Positions 6,132 to 13,286 of a stretch of DNA of 13,593 nt are shown here, piece by piece. Source of the stretch: CAYJXA01 sp964404595 (GTDB lineage: Archaea > Nanobdellota > Nanobdellia > Woesearchaeales > GW2011-AR9); the NCBI GenBank assembly GCA_964404595.1, contig CAYOKQ010000046.1:1-13593 (forward strand), read 5' to 3'. The position numbers were made by a program, and so were the translations under genes. The notes under the pieces were generated by a model. It was not told the DNA's origin and did no database searches. It worked only from the letters and a program-made list of their open reading frames with translations. The number at the start of each line of letters is the position of its first letter. Within the stretch, counting starts at the first letter, position 1.

Positions 6132-6580
6132 TATTGTTTCACCTTTAATAAATTATGTTCAGTCAGATATAATTTGATGTGGCGGATATTTCTAAAATAA
6201 CCGCCTTTGCTCATGAGATACAACTGCCGATATTCTTTCGGCCCTAATGATGACTTCTCTTTCAATTGCTCCAGAAAAGCGCGCTGCACGCGTATACGTG
6301 CCATCCATTGGTCTTTCTTAGGCACAATGGAATACTTGCTTCCTTTGTGCGATCCTTTTCCGCGTTGCCGGCCTTTGCGTTTTTGTACCAAAATGGCCCT
6401 GGCCCTGGCGCGTGAGTGAAAATTTTTTCCTGAAACAGTGATTTTCCCAACCGCAATAAGGCCCCGCATATCTGACCTGGTGATCGCCTTTTGGATATCC
6501 CCTAAAGCCCCATCATCAAAACGAATTTTACCTGGTGAGGTTTTCAATATTTTTGCTGCTAATAATTTTTTGCTGTTCAT
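6131..6580 (-). CDS. rpl19e: Large-subunit ribosomal protein eL19
   Basis: A 149-residue eL19, found in archaea and eukaryotes but not bacteria; it bridges rRNA domains of the large subunit. The helical N-terminal domain (1-55) has KKLLAAKILK and ITRSDMRGLIAVGKI (33-47). The linker holds RGKGSHKGSK (73-82), the family's GKGxRKG-type rRNA-binding motif, and W92 with RIRVQRAFLEQL (95-106). The C-terminal helix has EYRQLYLMSKGGYF. Four bases overlap the end of eL32 (ATGA type). No SD is visible, so it probably depends on re-initiation after eL32. Confidence 0.95.
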   Translation of the reverse strand: MNSKKLLAAKILKTSPGKIRFDDGALGDIQKAITRSDMRGLIAVGKITVSGKNFHSRARARAILVQKRKGRQRGKGSHKGSKYSIVPKKDQWMARIRVQRAFLEQLKEKSSLGPKEYRQLYLMSKGGYFRNIRHIKLYLTEHNLLKVKQ

Positions 6581-7212
6581 TGTGGTTTAATTAATGTTTT
6601 TTCTGCTTCTTTGTGTTCGTGGTCTTTCTCTTGGTCTTTTTCTTCTTTAACTGCATCTTCGATAGAGTCCTGCCCCTGTTCCGAAGGAGCCGTTTTAGCT
6701 TCTTCTTTCTTTTTCTTATCCCCTGCTTTTTTCTTTCTCTCGGCTTCTTTTTTACTCTTGAGGCTCTGCCGATCTTTCTTGACTTTAATCCGAACCGCAA
6801 ACGAGGAACGGATTGATTCAATAGTTTTATTTGCATCTTTAGTTTGAAAAAGCGTGATTTTTTTCTTGACAGCCGCATCGAGAATCTGCAGTTTTTTACG
6901 CTGTCCCACGGTAGATCCAATAAGTACTCCCTGAGTTTGGGGATTGATTGTTTCCAGTTGTGAAAGAGTATGGACAATGACAAATTGTAATCCGCTAGAG
7001 TGTAAACCTTTAATGAGTCTAGGAACTCCAAAGCCAGGCGTAGGCATGGATGGTTTGCCACGATGCATTTGTCTTTGCCCGGAATGGATCCCCCGATTAG
7101 CTCGCCAGCGGCGGCCTACCCGGGCTGATTTATGCGATTCCTTAACCACAAATAGCGGCTGATGTGCTTTCATTTTAGCACGTACTTGAAGCAAATGTTT
7201 AGTCGATTTCAT
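6577..7212 (-). CDS. rpl32e: Large-subunit ribosomal protein eL32 with a long charged C-terminal tail
   Basis: The 211 residues comprise a normal eL32 core of about 145 plus an extra tail. Core motifs: ESHKSARVGRRWRANRGIHS (25-44), MHRGKPSMPTPGFGVPR (49-65), KGLHSSGLQFVIVH (68-81) and STVGQRKKLQILDAA (100-114), matching the archaeal/eukaryotic family. From about 146 to the end the sequence becomes low-complexity: first Lys-rich, then a Lys/Glu/Asp/His mixture (176-211), probably disordered or a coiled coil. Family members usually stop soon after the core, so the tail is a lineage-specific addition. It overlaps uL6 and eL19 by four bases each. No SD precedes it. Confidence 0.93.
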   Translation of the reverse strand: MKSTKHLLQVRAKMKAHQPLFVVKESHKSARVGRRWRANRGIHSGQRQMHRGKPSMPTPGFGVPRLIKGLHSSGLQFVIVHTLSQLETINPQTQGVLIGSTVGQRKKLQILDAAVKKKITLFQTKDANKTIESIRSSFAVRIKVKKDRQSLKSKKEAERKKKAGDKKKKEEAKTAPSEQGQDSIEDAVKEEKDQEKDHEHKEAEKTLIKPQ

Positions 7213-7754
7213 GCAACTGCTTTCCCCACTTTATGTGTAATATAACATCCATCCTGGAAAATACGAAGGTCACGATTTGTAATACGGCACAAATTTTCGA
7301 TCTTGGCTGCAGCCAGGCCGGCAACTTCTCGGTCAGGACTGCTCACCAGAATGTCAGTGCCGGTAATTTTAACCTCAGCCCCTTTTGGTAAAGTAACTTT
7401 GCGAGGAACAGTTTCCCCTAAAAAATTCTTGATGACAAATTCCTGGCCCGAGACTGATACATTCATCGGAAAATGGCCGGAACAAATTTTTAAATTATAA
7501 ATATGGAGCTCTTGGACTCCTTTTACTAAATTTCGGGCATGGGACCAAAAAGCGCCAACTATAGTCTTTTCTCGTTTGGTTGCTTTAGCCGCCATAAATA
7601 CTAGTTTATTTCCTTCAAGTGTAAGAACAACTTTAGGATGCTTAAATTCCCGGGTAGCTTCACCTTTGGGCCCTTTAATATGTAAAATGACTCCTTCCAG
7701 GCGTGCTACAACTCCTGCGGGTAACACTATTTCTTTACGCAAATCATTTTTCAT
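7209..7754 (-). CDS. rpl6: Large-subunit ribosomal protein uL6
   Basis: A 181-residue uL6 with two repeated alpha/beta domains, near the factor-binding site of the large subunit. Domain 1 (about 8-85) has LHIKGPKGEATREF (24-37) and GAFWSHARNLVKGVQ, with a clear turn into domain 2. Domain 2 (about 86-176) has FPMNVSVSGQEFVIKNFLGE, VTLPKGAEVKITGTDILVSS and the family's C-terminal ITNRDLRIFQDGCYITHK. It starts one base after the uS8 stop without an SD and ends overlapping eL32 by four bases. Confidence 0.95.
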   Translation of the reverse strand: MKNDLRKEIVLPAGVVARLEGVILHIKGPKGEATREFKHPKVVLTLEGNKLVFMAAKATKREKTIVGAFWSHARNLVKGVQELHIYNLKICSGHFPMNVSVSGQEFVIKNFLGETVPRKVTLPKGAEVKITGTDILVSSPDREVAGLAAAKIENLCRITNRDLRIFQDGCYITHKVGKAVA

Positions 7755-7755
7755 A

Positions 7756-8145
7756 TTAATAACAGTACGCTACAAGGCGCCCCCCCAATTTCTTTTCTTT
7801 AGCCTGATTATGAGTCATGATTCCTTGCGGAGTCGATATGACCAATATGCCAAAATCATTGGCCGGAAGATACCTTTTTTCCCACTTTTTATAATCGGTG
7901 TTTTTGGTGGCAAAGCGGGGCTTGATAACACCGCATTTATTGATATTTCCAAGTAAATTAATTTTAAGCCATCCCCCTTTATCATCAGCAGTTTCTTCAA
8001 ATACTCCAACATATTTATGATCATTCATGATAGTAAGAATGGTTTTAACCATTTTCGAAGCGGGTTTTACAATTACGTCACGCTTGCCTACGCGCTCTGC
8101 ATTAAAGAGCTTGGCTAAACATGCTGCTAATGGGTCATTTTGCAT
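7756..8145 (-). CDS. rps8: Small-subunit ribosomal protein uS8
   Basis: A 129-residue uS8, a primary binder of the central domain of 16S rRNA. The N-terminal domain (1-68) has MQNDPLAACLAKLFNAERVG and VIVKPASKMVKTILTIM. The C-terminal domain has the archaeal motifs VIKPRF (73-78), RYLPANDFGILVISTPQGI (91-109) and a Tyr-ending tail LGGRLVAYCY. The start has GGGAGAT about 5 bases upstream. The last codons contain a seven-base G run (minus strand of 7780-7786), yet the frame runs cleanly to the stop. Confidence 0.95.
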   Translation of the reverse strand: MQNDPLAACLAKLFNAERVGKRDVIVKPASKMVKTILTIMNDHKYVGVFEETADDKGGWLKINLLGNINKCGVIKPRFATKNTDYKKWEKRYLPANDFGILVISTPQGIMTHNQAKEKKLGGRLVAYCY

Positions 8146-8155
8146 TTTTATCTCC

Positions 8156-8386
8156 CTAACCGAATTTTTTAAAGCCGAGGCTCAGCGCCATTTCGCGGAA
8201 GCACTGCCGGCATAGGTGCAATCCATATTTATTAATGTGCCCACGAATACGGCGGCAATTTTTGCACCGTCGTAAAGAACGGCCGCAACTGCGCTCTTTA
8301 GGCTGATTAAACTTGAGGAACTTATTTTTCTTAACCGGTTTAGCATCCAGTTGCTTAAAGACTTTGATATGTTCGCTGTACGTCAT
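8156..8386 (-). CDS. rps14: Small-subunit ribosomal protein uS14, zinc-binding type, with N-terminal extension
   Basis: A 76-residue uS14. The C-terminal 45 residues carry the four zinc-binding cysteines C41, C44, C59 and C62 in a CxxC-(14)-CxxC layout, with INKYGLHLCRQCFRE (51-65) and the closing GFKKFG. The first 30 residues are Lys-rich and make the protein longer than the usual archaeal form of about 50-57 residues. GAGGT stands 8 bases before the ATG at 8386, and there is no internal Met to use instead, so the long form is preferred. An extra cysteine (C34) precedes the zinc site. It follows uL5 by one base. Confidence 0.93.
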   Translation of the reverse strand: MTYSEHIKVFKQLDAKPVKKNKFLKFNQPKERSCGRSLRRCKNCRRIRGHINKYGLHLCRQCFREMALSLGFKKFG

Positions 8387-8387
8387 T

Positions 8388-8909
8388 TTATTGTACCTCT
8401 ACTCCTAACTTTTTAACAAAAGCTATTGCATCAGATTTACTTATGCTATGGTGTTTTCCAATTGATTTGGCATTAATTCTTTTGCGCTTTATTCTAAAGC
8501 CGGGCCTCTCCAGAGTTACTGCTGCCTCAAGCCCAAGAATCTTAAGGTCAGGATCATATTCGAGCCCGGCGATATCGATATATTCGGGGATTCCAAATGA
8601 AAAATTACCCTGATTGTCAAAATTTTTTGCGGCTAAAGTGTTTTTTTTTGCGGCCAGTAATCTTTGTAATAAAGCTGGAGTGTTTTTGCGAACAGTAACT
8701 TTGCATCCAATAACCAACCCTGGACGTAAACCCCAGCCAGGAATTCTTTTGCTAGTCATGGTTTTGACCGGAGCAGAGGGGGCTAACCTTTGAAGCAGCT
8801 TTAACCCTTTTTTAAGAAGGTCTTCATTTTTGCCAGCTCCGATATTAAGAGTTATTTTAGCGATTTTGATTTCCCGCATTACATTTTCATTTGATTTTAG
8901 TGCTGTCAT
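8388..8909 (-). CDS. rpl5: Large-subunit ribosomal protein uL5
   Basis: A 173-residue uL5, which with uL18 attaches 5S rRNA to the large subunit. Motifs: KITLNIGAGKNEDLLKKGLK (18-37), SKRIPGWGLRPGLVIGCKV (53-71), NFSFGIPEYIDIAGLEYDP (102-120) and TLERPGFRIKRKRI (132-145). Met1 is used here; Met11 is an alternative and would give a length nearer the minimal family start. There is no SD before Met1. A run of nine A on the sense strand (8641-8649) encodes a Lys-Lys pair near residue 87 and keeps the frame. Confidence 0.95.
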   Translation of the reverse strand: MTALKSNENVMREIKIAKITLNIGAGKNEDLLKKGLKLLQRLAPSAPVKTMTSKRIPGWGLRPGLVIGCKVTVRKNTPALLQRLLAAKKNTLAAKNFDNQGNFSFGIPEYIDIAGLEYDPDLKILGLEAAVTLERPGFRIKRKRINAKSIGKHHSISKSDAIAFVKKLGVEVQ

Positions 8910-8911
8910 TT

Positions 8912-9595
8912 TTATGCAAGTGTAATTACTGGTTTTTTCTCTCCGATTACAAAAATATAATCACGTGCCGTGCCAATTTCTTCCGGGCCAAGCATATATG
9001 TTGCTTCTTTGGCAGTTATCGCCTTTAATTGTCCAACATCAGCACTGTGTTTTCCCCGAACCAAGAAGACGGCCATTCCCGATTGTAAAGGCAGGACTTC
9101 TTTTACTTCAAGTGCAGGAAGCGTAAGCACCAATGTGTCTCCTACCCGGGCTGTTTTCGTTGAGATTATATTTTTTCCATCATGAAGATGATATTGAATT
9201 TTTCCTTTTGTCAACATTGTTTTTCCGGTGACTTTACACAATTTAATTGCAGCTTCACTTGCAGGAATTTCCCGAATATCTAAACGGCCTTTCTTATCCA
9301 GGATAATGCGGTAATTCTTGTTGGCATTTTTCAGTGCAATTACATCAAATAAACCAACACCAAAATGTAGATCATGCCGCCTTATACCATCGACAAGTAT
9401 TTCTTTGTTATGAAGCAATTTTTTAACTTCAGCCGCAGTATTGGCAAACCCCAATTTATCACGAAGTATATTTCCTAAAGGCAGGGCTAAGCTCTGGGCA
9501 TGGGGCCCTGGCTGAGGCTTAGTAATAAATGCACCGCCTTGGCGCAGGATCTTCCATGTTTTTGGTGCCGCTAATCGTTTTAAGTGACCGCTCAT
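8912..9595 (-). CDS. rps4e: Small-subunit ribosomal protein eS4
   Basis: A 227-residue eS4, an archaeal/eukaryotic small-subunit protein. It starts with HLKRLAAPKTW (4-14), diagnostic of the family. An S4-type RNA-binding domain lies at about 42-90, including KKLLHNKEILVDG (58-70) and RHDLHFGVGLFDVI. A KOW-like segment lies at about 150-205. The ATG overlaps the uL24 stop by four bases and has GAGGT 6 bases upstream, so both coupling and an SD are available. Length is normal for the family (about 230-240). Confidence 0.95.
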   Translation of the reverse strand: MSGHLKRLAAPKTWKILRQGGAFITKPQPGPHAQSLALPLGNILRDKLGFANTAAEVKKLLHNKEILVDGIRRHDLHFGVGLFDVIALKNANKNYRIILDKKGRLDIREIPASEAAIKLCKVTGKTMLTKGKIQYHLHDGKNIISTKTARVGDTLVLTLPALEVKEVLPLQSGMAVFLVRGKHSADVGQLKAITAKEATYMLGPEEIGTARDYIFVIGEKKPVITLA

Positions 9596-10011
9596 TTTGT
9601 AACCTCTGCTTTCCGTGCTGATGCAGGTGATGTGGATTCTAATTTTCTTTTTCGCTTCTTATCGCCTAGATCAAGTTCCATAATCAAAATATTGGAAGGA
9701 TGGATAGGGTAAAGTACTTTAGCACCATCTTTTTTTATTATCTCTGCACCGGTGATAAATAACCGGGTTCTTTTAATTTCAACCCGTTCCACTTTGCCTT
9801 CTTTTTTGGCAAATTGGCCACGAAGTATTTTGACTTTATCTCCCTGGCGAACCCGGGCATTGCGAGTTCCATATTTCTTTCGAAGTTCAGGGGTTAAGTG
9901 GGCATGAAGATCTTTTTGCTTCAAATGCAGGGGAGCAGCATGGGTATACTTACGCTGTTTCCGAGGTTGAGTACTTGCTTTCCAGGCAGTGGAAAATTTT
10001 TTTTGAGTCAT
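9592..10011 (-). CDS. rpl24: Large-subunit ribosomal protein uL24
   Basis: A 139-residue uL24, an assembly initiator of the large subunit that lies by the exit tunnel. The archaeal N-terminal part has TQPRKQRKYTHAAPLHLKQK (14-33) and LTPELRKKYGTRNARVRQGD (39-58). A KOW motif follows with VKILRGQFAKKEGKVERVE (60-78). The last 25 residues are Lys/Arg/Ser-rich. It begins 9 bases after uL14, with a weak AGGT upstream of the ATG. Confidence 0.95.
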   Translation of the reverse strand: MTQKKFSTAWKASTQPRKQRKYTHAAPLHLKQKDLHAHLTPELRKKYGTRNARVRQGDKVKILRGQFAKKEGKVERVEIKRTRLFITGAEIIKKDGAKVLYPIHPSNILIMELDLGDKKRKRKLESTSPASARKAEVTK

Positions 10012-10020
10012 TTTGTTTAC

Positions 10021-10422
10021 CTATACAACTATGCTGGCAATCTTGCCGACCGCCGGCCACCTATCGACTACTTCTTTAGGGATGGGGCCTTTGAATAACG
10101 TGCCTTTGGGATTCCCTTTGTCATCTTTTAATACGACTGCCGCGTTATCTTCAAATTTGATGCGCATGCCATCGGGACGTCGAAATTCTTTGCGTTGCCG
10201 CACGATAACGGCAGGAACGACTGTTTTTCTCATTTCAAGTTTTCCTTTTTTGACTGATGCCATCACCATATCGCCGATACCGGCCGCAGGCACTCGGCCA
10301 CGAACAGTTTTATGCCCTTTCACGGAAACTATCTTAATCAGTTTTGCTCCCGAATTATCACAGGTTTCTATGGCAGCCTGTAAAGGAAAAGCTTTGGGAA
10401 TTCTGCTTCGCAATGCTTTCAT
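10021..10422 (-). CDS. rpl14: Large-subunit ribosomal protein uL14
   Basis: A 133-residue uL14 of the usual archaeal length, located at the subunit interface. It shows AAIETCDNSGAKLIKIVSV (16-34), VPAAGIGDMVMASVKKGK (44-61), RQRKEFRRPDGMRIKFEDNA (75-94) and the C-terminal KGTLFKGPIPKEVVDRWPAV (106-125) followed by KIASIVV. The ATG overlaps the uS17 stop by four bases and has AGGTGA about 6 bases upstream, one of the best SD sequences in the operon. Confidence 0.97.
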   Translation of the reverse strand: MKALRSRIPKAFPLQAAIETCDNSGAKLIKIVSVKGHKTVRGRVPAAGIGDMVMASVKKGKLEMRKTVVPAVIVRQRKEFRRPDGMRIKFEDNAAVVLKDDKGNPKGTLFKGPIPKEVVDRWPAVGKIASIVV

Positions 10423-10820
10423 GCTTCTTCACCTTTGGGAGTTTTGACAGGCTTGGTTTTTCTTTCAGCAGCCACATCCACCGATTGCACTTCTACCACC
10501 GACCCTATTTTTTGAATAATAACGTGATGTTTTGTTTTGCTCAGCGGCCTGGTTTTTGCAGCGATAACTACGTCCCCTGGCTGGGCGTTAATACAGGCAG
10601 GATTGTGCACACGAAGGCGCCGTCTTCGCACTTCGTATCGTTCATATTTAGGGACATAGCTTGATTTTTCCCATTCTATAGTTGCAGAGCGATTAATATC
10701 CTTCCGGACTACTTTTCCGGTAAATGATTCTTCTTTTACCGTAATTTCTCCGTGGAAAGGACATTTCTTATCCAGGCATCCCTTTTCCGGCGCTTTGAAT
10801 CCAAGTAATTCTGTTTTCAT
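10419..10820 (-). CDS. rps17: Small-subunit ribosomal protein uS17
   Basis: A 133-residue uS17, a 5'-domain 16S rRNA binder with an OB fold. The archaeal N-terminal signature is CLDKKCPFHGEI (15-26), a Cys/Cys/His cluster seen in the archaeal and eukaryotic proteins. The OB fold follows with FTGKVVRKDINRSATIEWE (33-51) and YVPKYERYEVRRRRLRVHNP (55-74). About 20 Lys/Glu-rich residues at the C-terminus exceed the usual end. There is a 38-base gap after Rpp29 with a weak AAGGAA before the ATG. Confidence 0.95.
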   Translation of the reverse strand: MKTELLGFKAPEKGCLDKKCPFHGEITVKEESFTGKVVRKDINRSATIEWEKSSYVPKYERYEVRRRRLRVHNPACINAQPGDVVIAAKTRPLSKTKHHVIIQKIGSVVEVQSVDVAAERKTKPVKTPKGEEA

Positions 10821-10858
10821 GTTTGGTTTCCTTTATTTGTTTTATATTTTTGATTGCC

Positions 10859-11107
10859 TTATTTCTTGATCCTTTCCTCCGATCTTCGTACTATGTTTGC
10901 TCCGACGATTACCTTGCCGGTTTTTTGCACTTTAATAGTGATAGGTGACTTGAGCAGCACTTTTCTGACACCCTTGCTCGAAAGCACCAGCGTCATTTTA
11001 GTCTCATCAACTATTATTCCTCTCATGCCAAGATTATGTTTATTCTTGGAACCGATCACCTCAATCTCTTCCCCGATGAGCTCATCGGGAAATGTTGCCG
11101 CGGCCAT
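10859..11107 (-). CDS. rnp1: RNase P protein component 1 (Rpp29/Pop4 homologue)
   Basis: An 82-residue Rpp29, one of the archaeal protein subunits of RNase P, which removes 5' leaders from pre-tRNAs. The Sm-like beta barrel is visible: LIGEEIEVIGSKNKHNLGMR (10-29), GIIVDETKMTLVL (30-42) and the closing strand VGANIVRRSEERIKK. The family usually has N- and C-terminal helical extensions; here the N-terminal one is nearly absent, so this is a compact form. Its place between aIF1 and uS17 is the standard archaeal one. It starts two bases after aIF1 without an SD. Confidence 0.93.
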   Translation of the reverse strand: MAAATFPDELIGEEIEVIGSKNKHNLGMRGIIVDETKMTLVLSSKGVRKVLLKSPITIKVQKTGKVIVGANIVRRSEERIKK

Positions 11108-11109
11108 GG

Positions 11110-11418
11110 TTATGGTTGAATCTCAACCGTTTCCTCCGGAAACCCAAGATCCAAGAGGATCTCTTTGGCCCGATTCTTGTGGTCGCCTTGCAGCTCAATG
11201 TTGCCGCTTTTGGCCGTGCCGCCGCAGGCGAGTTTGACTTTGAGTTTTTTGAGCACTTCATCGACGTTAGCTTCTTTGCCGATACCGCCAATCACCGTAT
11301 ATTTCTTGCCAAACTTTCTCTTTTCTACTTGGATTATAATTTTTTGTTGCTCGCGAGCGATAGTCTCGCAGACACATAGATCTTGTGGTAATCCACATTG
11401 ATTACATACACCGACCAT
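11110..11418 (-). CDS. sui1: Translation initiation factor aIF1 (SUI1 family)
   Basis: A 102-residue aIF1, which controls start-codon selection on the small subunit. The N-terminal zinc knuckle has C5, C8, C15 and C17 (CNQCGLPQDLCVC), typical of archaeal aIF1. The SUI1 domain follows with KRKFGKKYTVIGGIG (33-47), LACGGTAKSGNIELQGDH (63-80) and the helix KNRAKEILLDLGF (81-93). It abuts the uL29 stop with no gap. Only a G-run, not a true SD, precedes it. Confidence 0.96.
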   Translation of the reverse strand: MVGVCNQCGLPQDLCVCETIAREQQKIIIQVEKRKFGKKYTVIGGIGKEANVDEVLKKLKVKLACGGTAKSGNIELQGDHKNRAKEILLDLGFPEETVEIQP

Positions 11419-11610
11419 TTATTTCTGCAGCCCCCTTTTCTCATGCAATATGGTGAGGATGCGGGCAATATTTTTTTTATTTTTCTTTATTTTGCCCGTG
11501 CCCGCCCCCGTTGATGACGAATGCAGCTTGAATAGCTCTTTCTTCGACTCACGAAGGCGATTATTTAATTCGTCTTGGGAAAGATTGCGTAAATCTTTGG
11601 CTGCTTTCAT
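11419..11610 (-). CDS. rpl29: Large-subunit ribosomal protein uL29
   Basis: A 63-residue uL29, a small helical-hairpin protein at the tunnel exit that forms part of the docking site for SRP and the Sec channel. Two helices are seen: DLRNLSQDELNNRLRESKKE (6-25) and KNIARILTILHEKRG. They are joined by a Ser/Thr/Gly-rich turn (31-38). The ATG overlaps the uS3 stop by four bases, with GAGGGAT about 6 bases upstream. Confidence 0.93.
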   Translation of the reverse strand: MKAAKDLRNLSQDELNNRLRESKKELFKLHSSSTGAGTGKIKKNKKNIARILTILHEKRGLQK

Positions 11611-12398
11611 GCCGATCCCTCGCTAGGCAGATCATTTCCGGCAGGAACTGGTGCCGCTTCTTTAACTGTTTCTTCCGGCAGTATTCTTTCTTTCTTCGTT
11701 GCTTTTTTGCGCGGTGCTTTCTTCTTCTCAGCAGTTTTCTTTTTCTTTGCTACCTCTTCTTTATCTGCTTCGGTAGGGACTGTTTCCACTACCTGAATTG
11801 CTTCGGTGAGGACTTCAATACGGTCAGGCAGTATTACATCAGGGGGCATAATCGCCACTTTAATACCGATAATTCCGCTTTTAAGTAACGCGCTGGCCTG
11901 CGCTCTACGCACACCGGCAACGGAAATGTCACCGCATTTTTTAAGATACCCCATATAAAAACGCCAGCTTTTTGCTCGCGCACTGGGAATTTTTCCCGAA
12001 ATAATAATTTCTACCCCGAGTGCTCCGGAGTTCATCACATTGGTCATCAATTTATGGCCCACACCTTTAAAACGCGCCGATCCAAATCGTTCTAAAGAGC
12101 TGGCAACTTTCTCAGCAACCAATTGGGCATCCAAAAACAGGTCTTTAATTTCGCCTATTTCAATCTGAGGATTTTCTAAATTGAATTTGGTTTTAAGTAT
12201 CTTGGTCAAATCTTTAATGTTCGCTCCTTTTGAACCGACCACCAAGCTTGGCTTGTTGGTATACACAATTATTTTTTCGCCCAAAGGAATTTTTTTGAGT
12301 TTGATATTAGATATGCCTACATTGCTTAATCTATTTTTAACATACTGTTTGATGTAGTACTCTTTTGTTTTCTGAGCTATAAAGTCTCGTTCTATCAT
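11607..12398 (-). CDS. rps3: Small-subunit ribosomal protein uS3 with long basic/acidic C-terminal tail
   Basis: A 263-residue uS3, at the mRNA entry site of the small subunit. A type-2 KH domain lies at about 17-100, with VVGSKGANIKDLTKILK (53-69); the GSKG loop is at 55-58. The C-terminal uS3 domain (about 105-205) has GALGVEIIISGKIPSARAKS (125-144) and IIGIKVAIMPPDVILPDRIE (176-195). The tail from about 209 is low-complexity: Lys/Ala-rich, then Pro/Glu/Ala-rich, probably disordered. The ATG overlaps uL22 by four bases, with GGGTGA 6 bases upstream. Confidence 0.96.
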   Translation of the reverse strand: MIERDFIAQKTKEYYIKQYVKNRLSNVGISNIKLKKIPLGEKIIVYTNKPSLVVGSKGANIKDLTKILKTKFNLENPQIEIGEIKDLFLDAQLVAEKVASSLERFGSARFKGVGHKLMTNVMNSGALGVEIIISGKIPSARAKSWRFYMGYLKKCGDISVAGVRRAQASALLKSGIIGIKVAIMPPDVILPDRIEVLTEAIQVVETVPTEADKEEVAKKKKTAEKKKAPRKKATKKERILPEETVKEAAPVPAGNDLPSEGSA

Positions 12399-12898
12399 TG
12401 TTGTTCACCCAGGGGTGGGATTTTCGGTGCTGATTTGGTCGCTGATTTTGATTTTTGTTCGCCCGCTTTCTTGAACGTCCCTTCTTGCACTTCAATTTCC
12501 AGATGCGATTGCTTGCCGTCGTGCCTTCTTCGTCCGGCGGAAGGGGCTTTTGGTGCCCGATTCGTGATCAGTTTGGTGATTTTTAAGCTGGCAGTATTTA
12601 AGCCTTTCACTTGCGCATTCGCTTCGACTGACTTTATCAATTTTAAAAATGCACTTGCCGCTTTTTGCGGATAGCGCCCGGAGGCCATCCCTGGCTTGTG
12701 GCCAACATCTAAAGTGAATCTGGTAAATGAAACTGGCCGCTTCAATGCCACCACCTCTTCCAGAAACTTTTTGGCATAGGCAGTGCTTCTATAGCGCAAG
12801 GTATTGCTGATCTCTATCCCATGCTTCCACGAGATAGGGAGATTTTTCATAGAGGCATAGGCACGATGTTCCGGTTTAGATTCAATTGGTTTTGTCAT
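12395..12898 (-). CDS. rpl22: Large-subunit ribosomal protein uL22
   Basis: A 167-residue uL22, whose beta hairpin lines the peptide exit tunnel. Motifs: AYASMKNLPISWKHGIEISN (13-32), SGRYPQKAASAFLKLIKSVE (73-92), and the family's tunnel-hairpin region APKAPSAGRRRHDGKQSHLE (115-134). A Lys/Ser/Pro-rich tail of about 25 residues (143-167) follows the normal end. It starts two bases after uS19 with no SD and overlaps uS3 by four bases. Confidence 0.95.
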   Translation of the reverse strand: MTKPIESKPEHRAYASMKNLPISWKHGIEISNTLRYRSTAYAKKFLEEVVALKRPVSFTRFTLDVGHKPGMASGRYPQKAASAFLKLIKSVEANAQVKGLNTASLKITKLITNRAPKAPSAGRRRHDGKQSHLEIEVQEGTFKKAGEQKSKSATKSAPKIPPLGEQQ

Positions 12899-12900
12899 GT

Positions 12901-13281
12901 TTATCGTGCGGAAACAGCCTTACTTGATCTGGTAGCTCCAATACCAGCTGCGCTGTGAGTAACTGATTTACGAGTCTGGGCAAATTCTCCCAGGCGGTGG
13001 CCGAGCATTTCACCGCTGATGGTGACAGGTAAATATTCCTTGCCGTTATAAATGCGTATAATTGTTCCAAGCATTGCCGGCACAATGACCATGTCCCGGC
13101 AGTGGGTTTTAATATTTTTGTCGCCTGCGGCTACTTTTTTGAGCAATACTTTTTGATAATCATTAAAACCTCGCTGAAGGGATCGTCTGGTGCGGGCAGT
13201 GGTCACTTGCATGAATTCCTTGAGGTCCATCTTTTTTATTTCTTCTTCCGTTTTTCCCATCCATCTGAATTCTTTTGCCAT
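12901..13281 (-). CDS. rps19: Small-subunit ribosomal protein uS19, first gene of the operon here
   Basis: A 126-residue uS19, in the head of the small subunit. The archaeal start AKEFRWMGKTEEEIKKMDLK (2-21) supports the ATG at 13281, and the C-terminal half has the conserved KTHCRDMVIVPAMLG (57-71), ISGEMLGHRLGEFAQTRKSV (88-107) and GIGATRSSKA blocks. In most archaea uL2 lies immediately upstream. Here the upstream 312 bases contain no uL2 residues, so this copy heads the cluster. No SD and no TATA box at the leaderless spacing precede it; the message probably has a leader (see the inverted repeat at 13339-13355). Confidence 0.96.
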   Translation of the reverse strand: MAKEFRWMGKTEEEIKKMDLKEFMQVTTARTRRSLQRGFNDYQKVLLKKVAAGDKNIKTHCRDMVIVPAMLGTIIRIYNGKEYLPVTISGEMLGHRLGEFAQTRKSVTHSAAGIGATRSSKAVSAR

Positions 13282-13286
13282 AAACT

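Noticed and set aside
6591..7061. Minus-strand frame of 156 codons, very Lys/Arg-rich
   Set aside because: It is an alternate frame of the eL32 gene, whose low-complexity Lys/Glu tail keeps other frames open.
7780..7786. C/G run in uS8 as a frameshift
   Set aside because: The uS8 C-terminal residues (LGGRLVAYCY) fit the family and the stop is in place, so the frame is correct.
10620..10640. Third copy of the CACTTCGT motif
   Set aside because: It is in the Arg-rich coding part of uS17 and has no flanking stem; codon use explains it.
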